NCBI RefSeq assembly: GCF_965363235.1
Contig: NC_134839.1
Coordinates: 71,438,910 to 71,502,909, forward strand
DNA length: 64,000 nucleotides
Reading direction: 5' to 3'
Source of the DNA: Mytilus galloprovincialis
Lineage: Eukaryota > Mollusca > Bivalvia > Mytilida > Mytilidae
The translations under genes were made by a program, and so were the position numbers. Position 1 is the first letter of the stretch, and each line of letters opens with the position of its first letter. Positions 1 to 11,241 of this stretch are shown piece after piece. The notes under the pieces were generated by a model that did no database searches, was not told where the DNA came from, and saw only the letters and a list, made by a program, of their open reading frames with translations.

Positions 1-75
1 TACGCGTACGGTCCGGACCGTATACGTATACTCGTACGGTCGGACCGTATGAGTATACGCGTACGGTCCAGCTGA
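1..75. repeat. Cluster of TACGGTCC/GGACCGTA palindromes
   Basis: Several overlapping near-palindromes built on TACGGTCCGGACCGTA, joined by TACGCGTA or TATACGTATA linkers. The same words recur at 632-727. The region is CpG-rich compared with its AT-rich surroundings. No coding function is apparent. The cluster is probably cut by the window edge. Confidence 0.7.
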
Positions 76-631
76 TCATACGTTTTGGGATCATATGGGT
101 TAAATTTAAACAAACATTTATCAAAATCTTTATTTTTAGTTATACAAATTGTTATTATTACAAAATAGATGGCCGATGATAAAGTGAATAAGCGAACAAT
201 TGAAATTAAATACTGCTTAATTGTATATCTGTGAATTCTATTTTGTTACTCTGGCCGAAGGTGACACTTGCTTCTAATAAGAACGTTGTATTTTTTTACA
301 TTTACATGTTTTGTTAATGCATGTTCCTTTGCGTATGCATTTCTTTTGTAAAGTTCATAAATATTCTAAAACAATTGTCCTCTCACATTATGTTTACTTC
401 CGATAACTTCAATTTCAATGGGCATACTGAGCTGCAATTAATGAATTACCGGCCTGCAAAATACAGGAGATTAACAGATTAAATAAGCGTGATCTTTTTA
501 AATAGTTAAAATATTAAGTTTTTATGTCAAATACTGTTGAACTTTTTATATTAATTGGAGATATAAGTCATGTTGATCTGTTATATACATTTGTATCTAA
601 TAAGCTTGACCAACTTCTTACTATCAGTCAG
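76..631. other. AT-rich sequence without a recognisable gene
   Basis: This lies between two palindrome clusters. A 107-codon open frame at 524-847 runs from here through the second cluster, but its translation shows no family motif and is made largely of repeat sequence. I see no gene. Confidence 0.5.
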
Positions 632-727
632 ACCGTACTCGTACGGTCCGACCGTATGCGTATTTTGAAAAAGTACGCATACGGTCCAGACCGTACGCGT
701 ACGGTCCAAATACTCATACGGTCTGGA
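632..727. repeat. Second cluster of TACGGTCC palindromes
   Basis: About 100 bp with at least six occurrences of the words TACGGTCC or GGACCGTA on either strand, arranged as inverted and direct copies. It matches the cluster at 1-75. The two clusters could be subterminal repeats of one element, or a local satellite-like seed. Confidence 0.7.
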
Positions 728-962
728 ACATATCTATACATCATCTACTATGAGTTCATACCGCTCCAAAAACGAGTTAAGAATTTCAAGGCATCCTTGA
801 ATGAAACAAAATATAAAGATATGGCAGATAAGATAAATGCATCCTGATTATAAAGCAAACTGAGTGTTTTAATGTATGTGCAATTTGCATTAGACTGGTT
901 TGTAGAGACTAGGATTTGCAAAAAGGTTATAAAAAAATCATGTATATTCCATAGCCGGGCTA

Positions 963-1554
963 TAAGGGCATACGATACAATTTCGATCCAATATTGAAAT
1001 TTTTATGCAAATTTGCATAAGGGCTATTTTTCGCCTGACTAAATCAAATATGTAATAAAAAATATACCTTCATGTGCTACTTTTTGAGTAAAATGAGGTC
1101 AAAATTCGGAATTGTGGACATATTTTCCCTTTAAACAGAAATACATATTTTTTTTTGTTTTGAAAGATAAACACAAACTGTTTTTTGTTAATTTTTTGTA
1201 AATTCTGTTTTATATAAATATCCTTTAAATTTGAGAAATTTGTTTTTCCAAATAACTCATATATATTAAATTTTCACTAATGTTGAAAAAAACATTATTT
1301 TTTGCTGTTTATTTATTAAATAAAAAAAAATGCACTATTTACATTCTCATGAAAATTGGCACACATAATTACGTAATCAAACCAAATGACATATCATTTT
1401 CCATGAACAAGTTTTCAAGTTTAATCAATTTGAATGATAAAATTCAGTCGAAAACTGAATCTTTTTCCCGATAAGTCATAGTTTGACGTCGCGAAAATAA
1501 CAATTTACATTAGCAACGTCATTACCTCCCCTGTATCTGTATCGTATGCCCTTA
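963..1554. mobile_element. MITE-like element with AAGGGCATACGATACA ends
   Basis: The left end TAAGGGCATACGATACA is mirrored by TGTATCGTATGCCCTTA at the right, giving terminal inverted repeats of about 17 bp around about 590 bp. The second R1 copy has the same ends (near 23191 and 25695), flanked by TTAA on both sides. The target is therefore TTAA or TA. No transposase frame is visible, so the element is non-autonomous. Confidence 0.7.
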
Positions 1555-1844
1555 CAATGTTTATTCAGATATGTAATAGCTGTATATATACACTTTTACA
1601 TTCACAAATATCCACCATTATTTTTCAACTGACCTGTGCATAAACGTTCTCACAATTGCATAGTTTTAATGAATGTAGTATATTTAAACATCATCATTAT
1701 CTTCTTCTATTCACAGTCAAATAATTTAGTTCCAAAACAAACAAAAATTTAGCAACAATCTTTTCTATGGCGTCGTCTGCTTCTTCGTCGTCTGAATACA
1801 CATTGGTTTCCAAACAATAACTTTAGTTTACGTTAATGGATCTC

Positions 1845-2460
1845 TTTGAAATTTAATAAGAAGGTTCAATACCACAAAAGGAAGGTTGGGATTGATTTTG
1901 AGGATGATTGTTTCAACCGTTTATTAATTAGGGGCCCCAAACAAGCATTTTTCTACTTTCAGGATAATAACTTGTATATAAGTTTTTCAATTGCTGTGAA
2001 ATTATACCACTATTTTGAATACCTCAAGTAGAAGGTTTCGATTCAGTTTGAGGGTTAAGGTGCCAACAGTTTATGAATTAAGGGCAAAAAAGGGGTAAAT
2101 AACAAGCATTTTTGTAGTGTGTGGACAATAACTTGTATGTTTTATTATGAGTTCACAAGGTTCCATATCACAAAAGGAAGGCTGGGATTGAGTTTGGGGG
2201 TTATTGCCCCATGCACTCAGAAACAAGCATATAATAACTTGTGTTTTAGTATATGGATGTCTCTGAAATTGCTCTACAAGGTTCCATACTGCAACGGAAA
2301 GTCAATGATTAAGTGTGGAGGTAATTTCTCTAAGGGGGGATTCAAAAAGTGTTGGGGGTCAAATTTTTTAGGTGATTTTTCAAATTTCAAATTTTTCAAA
2401 AGTTTCAAGAAGAAATCTTTATGTGCACAATATTGCGCAATGAATTTGTAAGATCTCGAC
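1845..2460 (+). repeat. Degenerate tandem repeat, period about 120-150 bp
   Basis: Four decayed units each contain a version of AGGTTCNATACCACAAAAGG followed by GGGATTGANTTTGGGGGTTA and AACAAGCATTTTTNTAGTTT. The unit starts are near 1863, 2030, 2158 and 2279. The matching block in R1 copy 2 is at about 26095-26720. The open frames 1846-2031 and 2119-2451 fall inside the units and are not supported as genes. Confidence 0.65.
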
Positions 2461-2540
2461 AATTTGTTGTGTCAGAAACCTATATCATGTCAACAATTTG
2501 ATAACAATCCAAATTCAGACAGTATCAAGTATCAAATTTG

Positions 2541-3055
2541 GCCCAACTGTTCAGGGTTCAACCTCTGCGGTCGTATCAGGATGCGCACAGCGAAGCATTT
2601 TATAAAGAAATCAACTTGTTTTCATACATGTCCTTTATAATAAGCAGCCCACTTTTAAAAATGATATTTTAATTACTGTAATAGTAATTGTTTGATTGTC
2701 AAATTTTGATAATGAATGACATAAATCAAAATACTTTAAAAAAAAAATACCCTATTACTTTAGAATCAGGCAAAATTTGACAAAGAGACAACAATGCATA
2801 GAATAATACTACTATTATATTTCAGTTACCAATTGCTGTCTTGATAACAGAGCATGGTTATATTTCAAATATACAATGTAACTTTATCTATTCTAGTTTT
2901 CAAGAAGGAAAGAAATGTTTATGTCTATCATGAGTCAGAACTGAAAATTGTATCTTTTTTACATTCTAATTTTATCATAATATGTGATAGAAATAATAGT
3001 TATCAAAGGAACCAGGATTGTATTTTAGTACGCAAAGACGTGCGTTTCGTCTACA
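2541..3055. other. No gene seen
   Basis: AT-rich sequence between R1 and the next repeat. The small open frame 2854-3060 has no recognisable motif. Confidence 0.4.
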
Positions 3056-3600
3056 AATAAATAAAGGCAAAAGTAGTATACCGTTGTTCAAACTCATAAA
3101 TCCATGGACAAAAAACAAAATCGGGGTAACAAACTAAAACTGACGGAAACGCATAAATATAAGAGGAGAACAACGACACAATACTACAATGTAACTAACA
3201 CACACAGAAACGGACCAAGCATCAGACAAAATCCCACGAGAATAACAAATATATAATCAAAACCAAATACATGAATTTGGGATAGACACGTACCGTGACA
3301 CGTCTTATCGCAATGTCAATTTACACTCAAAAATAAGAGAAAACAAACGACACAACGTTAAATTGTAACACACACAGAAACGAACTATAATATAACAATG
3401 GCCATATTCCTGACTTGGTGCAGGACATTTTTAAAGGAAAAAATGGTGGGTTGAACCTGGTTTTGTGGCATGCCAAACCTCGCACTTTAATGGCAATGTT
3501 AAATATAACATAGAAATGACAACATAATATTACAGGACTACAATACAAATAAATAGGAAAACGTATTAGACAAAGAAACACATGATTAATAACAAAAAGC
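3056..3600 (+). repeat. Dispersed repeat R2 (CCATGGACAAAAAACAAAAT family)
   Basis: Positions 3065-3270 match 63546-63760 closely in the same orientation, and match 37640-37885 in the opposite orientation. Shared words include GAGGAGAACAACGACACAA and GCATCAGACAAAATCCCACG. The right part carries GACTTGGTGCAGGACATTTT, which links this family to the U-terminal repeat described below. It is non-coding, and the minus-strand frame 3327-3602 is a shadow. Confidence 0.75.
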
Positions 3601-4284
3601 ATCAGGTTTAAAATTTAATACGCCAAAAACGCGCCTCGTCCACACAAGACCCACTAGTGACGCCCAGATATAAAAGATCGAAAGCGAAAAAAAGTAAGAA
3701 GTTGTACAGCACTGAAGATCAAAAGTTGAAAAAGGTTGTGTCAAATACGGCTACGTTTGTATGTTTGGGATAAGAACATCCTAATTATTTAGAACAATTA
3801 ATGCTATTGCAAACAGTAAATTTTATCAAATGAATATAACAGATATACATAATGAAACTGAAGTATTAACTCATTACATAAAACAAACATGAATACATAA
3901 TGAATGACCAACACAGAATAGACACATCCGACTCAGTACAGGCCTCAACGCAGTAAATTATGAAAATAGTCGTCCAAATAACCTAGCATTTTGTAAGATC
4001 GATATATAAATTGAAATTACTGTCGAGTTTATGAAAATCCGAGTAGATTTTAGAAAGTTATACAAATGTTAAAAGTAGACTATTTAAATTTAGCCTTAAC
4101 TTTAAATTCTAGCTTTTTTTACCTATTTGTTGAGTTCAATAATTTGGCAGTAAGAAACCAAACTACAAAACAACATGGCTGTCTGTATGATCAATACAAA
4201 TAGAGATAGATCATAATAATTGAGATGGATAGGATGATTCTGACAAGTCGATACTAAATTAAAAAGTTAAAACAGGTTGAATTT
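3601..4284. other. No gene seen; fragment of a GCGCC/CGTC repeat
   Basis: The words ACGCGCCTCGTCCAC and AGTGACGCCCAGATATAAAA near 3630-3680 look like the reverse of the CGAAACGCGCGTCTGG repeat at 57690-57860. The rest is AT-rich and without recognisable content. Confidence 0.4.
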
Positions 4285-4465
4285 TTAGCGGGGCTCGTGT
4301 TACTTAGTTTTCTGTATTGTGTCTGTTATACTATTATTTGACTGTTTGTTTTTTTGTTTTTTGGCCATGCTGTTGTCAGTCTGTTTTCGATCTTTAAGTT
4401 TGACTGTCCCTCTGATATCTTTTGCCCCTCTTTTTTTGAGACCGGTCAAGCAATTTTTTGTAATA
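4285..4465 (+). repeat. 3'-tail fragment of a reverse-transcriptase element
   Basis: This shares with 7433-7612, 36660-36823 and, reversed, 42913-43110 an ordered set of words: CTTAGTTTTCT, TGTACTATTATTT, TGAGTTTGACTGTCCCTCTG and GTATCTTTYGCCCC. At 42.9 kb the same words lie directly downstream of a reverse-transcriptase C-terminal relic. I infer that this is the 3' untranslated tail of that retroelement, 5'-truncated here. Confidence 0.6.
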
Positions 4466-4499
4466 AAAGTAAAATAAAAAAAATACTGATTTTCGACGA

Positions 4500-7430
4500 A
4501 AGTTCCTATTTAAATGGCAAAATCAAACGAAGGAAAACAATTGTCATATTCCAGTTTTGGTACACGCATTTTCCGTATGTAGAAAATGGTGAATTAACCC
4601 TGGTTTAATAGCTAGCTAAACCTTTCATTTGTATGACAGACAATCGGATGAAATTCCATTATATTGACAATGCTGTGTGAACAAAACAAACAAACATAGA
4701 CAAAATTTTCAAAATTTGGACACAGCGGTCAACATTGTGTTATAATCTTTATCACTATATGAACCAAAAAAACATGTCACAAAACAGCCAATAAAAAGCA
4801 TTTATACAAAGCACGTTGGCAAAAATTAAAAACACCAAACAACCAATTGATTACGTTGGAGCTTACATTACAATATTTTTATCTTCATCATCTAATTCTA
4901 ATGAAAATGAGAGAAAACAACGTCAAATCGCACATTTAAAATCTGATCAGCGTCGTCTTACACTTGGGCGTACGATGAATAAAATCCTAAATAAAAATGT
5001 TTGCGTATGTGACAAAACATTTGTTGGTACTGATGTTTCACAACCTATAAATACGAACAAGAAGATCTGAAAATGTGACAATTTTGGCCTCTTTAGCTCT
5101 TTAATGAGAATAATAATTTTTAAAGATTTTTTTAAAAACAAGTTTTAATTCTATTTAACCGACTTATGTGATGAATACAGGTGTATTTTATTTTTCGTTA
5201 GACTTATAAGTTTATGCTCATTATAGCTTCTTAAACAGTGAAAATATTAGTAACATACATAATATAAAAATCGGGAAAAGGAAGCACAGGAATATATCCT
5301 GATTTTTCATAATTGAATATTACAAATTTAAAGTAACATGTTCCTCAGTGATGTATAAACCTCACACTCAATGTGCATAGTTACATATTGTCTAATAATC
5401 TAAATTATTAAAATATAAATGATTTTTGTTGAAACTAAGCTTTTTAGAAATACTATGACGTGTGACAAACTCGAACAAAAGCTATTGATTATCTAGATTC
5501 TGTTTTTAAATGTGCAGTTTTGTGTTTGGGAATATGTATATCTTTTATATACTGAAGCCAAATGTAAAGTATTTTTTCAAATTTTCCTTTTTTTTAACAT
5601 AATTATATATTTCCTATAGAATATAACAACTTACTCAAAAATGAACATTTCAAAATGTTCTTAAAACATAACATATCAATTCTGAATGATTTTAATAAGT
5701 GCACTGTGCATTGTATTTGCCTACTTACATTTATTCAGATAACTACGATTACTGTGGATTCATCAATATTCGTTGGATACTAATTTTCATGGATTTCGTG
5801 GGTATAGGGGAACCACGAATTTAAATGTTCAAAGAATTACAAAATTTCCAATGAAATGTATGCAGACTAAGTCTAAGCCACGAAATTAAATATCAACGAA
5901 AATGCAAGTTTTCCTCAATCCACGAAAATTGGTACTCACGAAAATAAATGAATCCACAGTAGTATCTTTATAATAATCTATAATAGATCTCAATTCTTCT
6001 TCTCTGTTTGTTTCTTCTATTTTGTTTAACATCTGAATATAACACTATTTCTCTGAAATAATTGTTGCTGACGCTCAGAGACGGTTGATATTCTCAAATT
6101 AAATGCATTGAATTTTCATTACAGCAATGTATTTAATCTTGTTGATTTTAAGATATTAAGTACGAATACATTTCTAGAATTGAAAAGGCCATGTATATTG
6201 TATGTATTCTAAGACTTTTCTAGATTGTATGGATTTATACTACATTTTTTTAATTTTAAATTACTTGAGAAAACTGCTTAAAATTTCAGGTATCGACATT
6301 AAAAACAGCCAATTTCTTATGCAATAAAATGAACTAAGATGTAGAATTTGTTTTCTAACTTTCGTGATTGTTTAATCATGACAAAGCAATGTTACCTTTA
6401 AAATGCCAAGACAATAAAGGGGGAGCTATGGTTTGTCTTTAGATTTATGCTGTAAAAAAAATTTCAGCATAAAAAAGTGGTGAGAAAAACCAATACAATA
6501 TGGTCGGCTATAATAGTCCCCGACATGAAAAGTGTGAAAAAAATCATCTGAGAAAGCAAACGGCCTAATATATAACAAACAAATTTACGAAAAACAAAAA
6601 AGATTGAAATAAACATAAACCAACCACTGAACTACATGCTCCTATGGAACAGGTACATAAGGAATGTAGCAGGATTATACATATTTATGAACACTCAACC
6701 CTCCGCCTAACCTGTGATAGTGGTGTAACAGTATAACTTAAGAACAAACTATAAAGATCATTTGAAAACAGCTTAACACGTCAAATGGATTCAGATATAA
6801 ATACATCTAACAAAACACAGGGTGGACGTGTGCGGGTATTTATACATTTAAAAAAACAAAAAACACTAAGTACATATCTGAGAGTACTCGCATTTACTGC
6901 CAGCTAGTTTAAAGCCAATTACAACTAATGACATTTTGTCGCTGCAATTCTGCATTTAAAGTATTGATTAATAACAACAATGGTTAAATCATAAACATAA
7001 ACTTTTGAAAAAATAAACATTATTTCGAACGTTCATTATAATGGAGATAACATCTATAATAAAATGGTTTACAATTTTACTGAAACAACGTCATATATAT
7101 ACATTTCATTCAAGGACATTTGCATGTGTTGTTGTTCATTATTGGGTTGGAATTATTTTGGCAGGAGACAGGTAAGAATAACGTTCCCTAAGCGAGGTCT
7201 GTACAAGTATTAGAAAAGCTCTATAATTTCAAATCAGTGAGGTTTTGACATTTATGTTCTCTGTGCGAGTCTGTATAAAAACTCGAATATCATTTTAATT
7301 TCAAATCATTGACGATTATTTCCCTTTCAAAATTCAATTGTTAACATATTTGACTTTAGGAGTTTGTCTTGACGTTCTTACAACAATTTAACCCTCGTAT
7401 CAGTTGAAATTCTAATTTCTATTTGAACTC
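4500..7430 (+). repeat. Long dispersed repeat U, copy A
   Basis: This aligns by eye with copy D (8240-17430, interrupted) and copy B/C (26823-31040). Landmarks in order are TAGCTAGCTAAACC, AACCAATTGATTACGTTGGA, TGATGTTTCACAACCTATAA, AGAATTGAAAAGGCCATGTA, GGGGGAGCTATGGTTTGTCT and ACTCGCATTTACTGCCAGCT. Copy A holds a TA-flanked MITE at 5750-5961 that the other copies lack. It also lacks a segment of about 480 bp that copy C has at 30182-30655. No transposase or polymerase motif is visible. A frame near 4816 is similar in copy B but is broken in copy D. Confidence 0.75.
5750..5961. mobile_element. 208-bp MITE with TA target duplication
   Basis: The element 5752-5959 starts CTGTGGATTCAT and ends ATGAATCCACAG. 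The inner arms carry TTTTCATGGATTTCGTGGG and CCACGAAAATTGGTACTCAC. TA flanks both sides. Copies B (near 28000) and D (near 17030) of the host repeat show the empty site, reading CCAATAGTATC. TA duplication and short inverted ends fit a Tc1/mariner-mobilised MITE. The ATGAATCCACAG / TTTTCGTGG type is, from memory, widespread in marine invertebrates. Confidence 0.88.
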
Positions 7431-7432
7431 AT

Positions 7433-7612
7433 GGGAGAAGTGCTACGAGTCTTTAGTTTTCTATGTTGTGTCTTGTGTACTATTATTTTCCTGTTTGTCT
7501 TTTTTTTTAATTTTTTTTGGCCAGGTTGTTGTCAGTGTCTTTTCGTTCTATGAGTTTGACTGTCCCTCTGGTATCTTTCGCCTCCTTTTTTGAGACCGGT
7601 TGAGCAATTTTT
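7433..7612 (+). repeat. 3'-tail fragment of a reverse-transcriptase element
   Basis: A second copy of the tail at 4285-4465, with the same ordered words ending GTATCTTTCGCC and then TTTTTTGAGACCGGTTGAGC. It abuts the end of repeat U copy A. A short piece at 7690-7757 (CATTGACAATCATACCACAT, then CTTCTTAT) is the terminus of another abundant repeat, seen also at 45.7 kb and 46.3 kb. Confidence 0.6.
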
Positions 7613-8239
7613 TAAGACTATATTCAGATTATACCATGTTCATCAGGTATTTAATCAAACTTATCAGAGACATATTATTTTATATCAACAACATTTGGTC
7701 TTGGTGCATAATTGTCTCATTGTCTCATTGACAATCATACCACATCTTCTTATTTTATGATTGTTGCTTTAAAAAAGTGTAATGGTTCCATTAGTATAAA
7801 CTTTGTGACCCTGTCTAAAACCTGTGTTTTTCAGTAAAAGTCGTTTGTTTTTGTATTACATATTTGTTTTTCGTTTTTTTGTTTTGTATTTAAACTAGGC
7901 GGTTAAATAATAGGTTAAATTGTTTGACACTAGTTGTGTTTAGGTGCATTTGTAAATACCGACTACCCAAAGCAAGTTAACCTCTTCCAGCACCAACTAA
8001 AGATATTCCGACTGGGGATAATTTGTTTTTCTAATGTTTTTCTTTTTCGTTGTCTAATAAAAACCGTCAATTTGGACAAACATTCTGGTTTTCCAACATA
8101 ACCTTATTTGATTGTACAAACGTCTTGTAATGTGACAGTTAAGATATAACTGTATTGTATGTAAGCTTCGACGGCATCAATTGCTGATTTAAAGGATGCA
8201 ATCAAATTTACTGGCGACGCGTTAGCAGAGCCAGTTAAC
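7613..8239. other. No gene seen
   Basis: T-rich and otherwise unremarkable sequence between two copies of repeat U. No open frame of note. Confidence 0.4.
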
Positions 8240-9686
8240 GGGTATTTGTGACTTTCAAAAAAATAAAATCACAAAAATACTGAACTCCGAGGAAAATTCA
8301 AAACGGAAGGTCCCTTATCAGATGGCAAAATCAAAAGCTCAAACATATCAAACGAATGGATAACAACTGTCATATTCCTGACTTGGTACAGGCGTTTTCG
8401 TATACAGAAAATGGTGAATTAAACCTGGTTTTATAGCTAGCTAAACCTCTCATTTCTATGACAGTCGCATGAAATTCCATTATATTGACAATGATGTGCA
8501 AAACAAAACCGAATAAACATAATAGGTAAAATATTAAGATAGGGGCACAGCGGTCATCATTGTGTTATAATCTTTATCACTATATAAACAAACAAATATG
8601 TCACAAAACAGCACGGTAAAGTATGTATACTAAGCATATTGGCAAAAATTCAAGACACCAACAAACCAATTGATTACAATATTGTTATCTCTATCATTTG
8701 ATTCTAATGAAAATGAGAAAAAAACAATGTCAAATCGTACATTCAAAATCTGACAAGCTTTGTCTACACATGCTCGTACGTTGAACAAAAGCCTTAAAGG
8801 GAAACTTCGCAAAAAAATCAAAAATTGATATTATGTCCGTTCTGTATAAACATTCTCAAATTTATAGATATTAAAGTTTTATTCCGCTAGATAAGAGATC
8901 ACCATCGATTTTAAATTTTGTGTATCAATTCTCTGCGTTCCGCCATTTTGTCATCTTCTACGATCAAAAATCACGATATGTGTATAAACCACAAAGGACC
9001 AAAACTACAGTAACCGATGTAGTCGTAATTGCGTGTCGATATCTTGTCATTCGTACGGTTGTTTTATCTGACTAACTAACTTGATACGGAAAATGTTCTT
9101 ATTTTTTTTTTAAATCACCATAGTCTGTTATTTTTAAACTGTTAATATTGGAATTAATCAAAAAGTCAAAGTTCAAATCATAAATAAGTGTTCCGTGAAA
9201 ATTGTTTTCGAAAATGTAATTCGTTCATAATTCTTTAAAGTAATAAACTTTATTCAAATAAATTCGGATCTTCCCTCATCTGATCACCAGCATGGCTTAA
9301 GGTATTACTCCCAAAGGTATTGTGAGGGGTGTCAGGTATTCAAGCGATTTCCTGTCGGGCTTGCAAGTTCATGCATCGTTCCACTTCTGTAGGTATTGAT
9401 CGGTGTACACGGCCGATAACTTACAACTTTCCATTTTGAACTATCAGGTTTATAATATACATCTCTGTCTTGCGTGTCCGAAAGTTATATGATATACTAG
9501 TCATTACTTAACTCATACGCTTGTTTATAAATAACATTTCTGGTGTACAGAATATTATTTATAAAAATATAAATAATACATAAAAAAAAAAGATTTGAAG
9601 AAATAAAAATCTATTTACATATTTTTTCCAAGGGTTAATTTAGGAAAATGTAATATAAACTCGTTGTCAATAGTAAAGGACAGATT

Positions 9687-9735
9687 GGAACATACAAGGA
9701 TTTGTATAGTATACTAGACAAATCCTTGGAACATA
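9687..9735. mobile_element. 33-bp palindromic insertion with 8-bp target duplication
   Basis: Inside TTAA element 1, the 8-mer GGAACATA occurs at 9687-9694 and again at 9728-9735. Between them is a 33-bp near-perfect palindrome with arms CAAGGATTTGT and ACAAATCCTT around TAGTATACTA. The sister element 2 has the uninterrupted site near 13688 (GGAACAGACCAG). An 8-bp duplication is the hAT signature. The insert is only a pair of ends. Confidence 0.85.
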
Positions 9736-10781
9736 CCAGAAATATTGATTTTAAAAAATGTACGCATTTGCCGACGATTCGTTTATACGCCTGGATAGAA
9801 AGTTACGGAACTATCGCGCAATTTAAATTATATACATGTATACATTGAACATAAGAAAGAAACATACATTTTGTGTAAATTGGGGTAAAAGTTTTGTAAA
9901 TAGACTAGTCCACGTATGCCAACAGTATGTAATCAACGAATTCGATAGACTATTGTATACCCAAAGAAGAAGAAGAAGAACGAACTATACAAATCAGTTG
10001 AAAAAGGCTTTAGTTAACTCATCAGATGGATAAAAATACAAATACTATAAATACAAGTGGAAGTTTTCGTTTTTGCAATTTGAGAGTAAATGATGTATCA
10101 AACGTTCAAGAATACGCATGTAATATGTGTCACTGGATAAAAAAAAATCATCCTCAACACCTACTTCCGTATGGGACTTCCCCTTTCAGTGACCTGCAAA
10201 TTTAACAGATGATACACTTTCTAAGATTTATATGTCCAACAACGACCCACTGCTCTACATGTGTTACTAACAGCCTAAGATAGCAATTCTTTTGTTAGGC
10301 CAATTCTCTTTCGTACAATACCAGAAAAAATGGAAAATAAGTTCTTTAAATTTTGACTCTGTAATTAATACCATTTGTTCGTGCGACAAACTTTATTTCT
10401 GGCGATGAGCAGACATGGGCGGAAAACAATAAAAAGATAGGTTTAATATTTGTTCATTCATTTAACATGTATAATATGAATATCATTTAGTACACTTCGG
10501 TCTATACAAATGCAGAATATATCATGATGGTTTGATTTCGTCAAAAGATATAAGAGATCTGACAAATAGATTATCACTTCGATATTACAAGACACCCATT
10601 TATAACTTTGCACTTTTGCATACCAAACTTTCGCAAAAAGATAAGTCATTTGATTAAATAAGAAGTTGTGGTTTGTTTACTTGGGAGACACTTACCCAAA
10701 TGAAGTGGACTTAAGCAGCTATATAAGTCACGGTATGGCCTTCAACAGTGAACAAAATTAAAAGTATATTGTATAATTCAA

Positions 10782-11241
10782 CTAAATGTGAACATGGCTG
10801 TGAGTTAGTACGTCTGGAGCTCTCCCTCTATGGCGCTTGTACCTCGAAAAACTTATACAGCTTGTTTCAAGAACAACCGGGTTCAGACAAACTGTTCTGA
10901 AATCGATATTGTCACTAATGCATTCACCCAATTCAATATTTCCATCAAAGAGAGTAAATTCGGGGCAACCAAGACATTCCGTCAATAACGGCATAACTAT
11001 TCATCTAGTACACGAACACCAATCCGGCTGTGTTAAACTGGCGAGGGTTGCTAAGGATATCTTGATTTCGGGAACTTTCTGCAGCTTCCATTATATGGAG
11101 CTCTTCTTCGGTATACTCTGGCTCTAGTGCGTACCCAAATTGACCATACTCGTCAAAATCTGCCTCTCTTGACCGGACTGGAACCACTGTTAGTACTACC
11201 AACCTCTTTTTTTTTTTACTATCAACCTCCGAACAAGACAT
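10782..11241 (-). pseudogene. Broken P2X7 cytoplasmic-domain-like gene, N-terminal part
   Basis: A minus-strand frame starting at 11241 reads MSCSEVDSKKKK and later LEPEYTEEELHIMEAAE, then ends in VFVY and a stop at 11005. In the neighbouring frame the same DNA gives DWCSCTR and then, past a stop, MPLLTECLGCPE, GECISDNIDFRTVCL and NPVVLETSCISFSRYKR, ending at 10782. The order EPEYTEEEL, WCxC, MPxxTECxxC, FRxVCLxxxVLE is what I recall for the cysteine-rich zinc-coordinating domain at the C-terminus of P2X7 and of many free-standing invertebrate relatives. One frameshift and a stop break it. The expected C-terminal half is missing. It lies wholly inside TTAA element 1. Confidence 0.6.

Larger units (their letters stand above)
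791..2540 (+). repeat. Dispersed repeat R1, copy 1
   Basis: This stretch aligns by eye with 22998-26822 in the same orientation. Shared landmarks run from GCATCCTTG at the left, through GGCAGATMAGATAAATGCAT, to the CAGACAGTATC end. Copy 2 has an extra 1.96-kb element inserted just after the word GATAAGTCATAG, and copy 1 shows the empty site near 1480. Within R1 are a TIR element (963-1554) and a degenerate tandem block (1845-2460). Open frames here are interrupted differently in the two copies, so I do not call genes. Confidence 0.75.

Noticed and set aside
4816..5070. Plus-strand frame with QPIDYVGAY and NENERKQRQI, similar to 26954-27184
   Set aside because: The copies share it because the DNA is duplicated. 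In copy D the same frame is broken by indels, and no family motif is visible.
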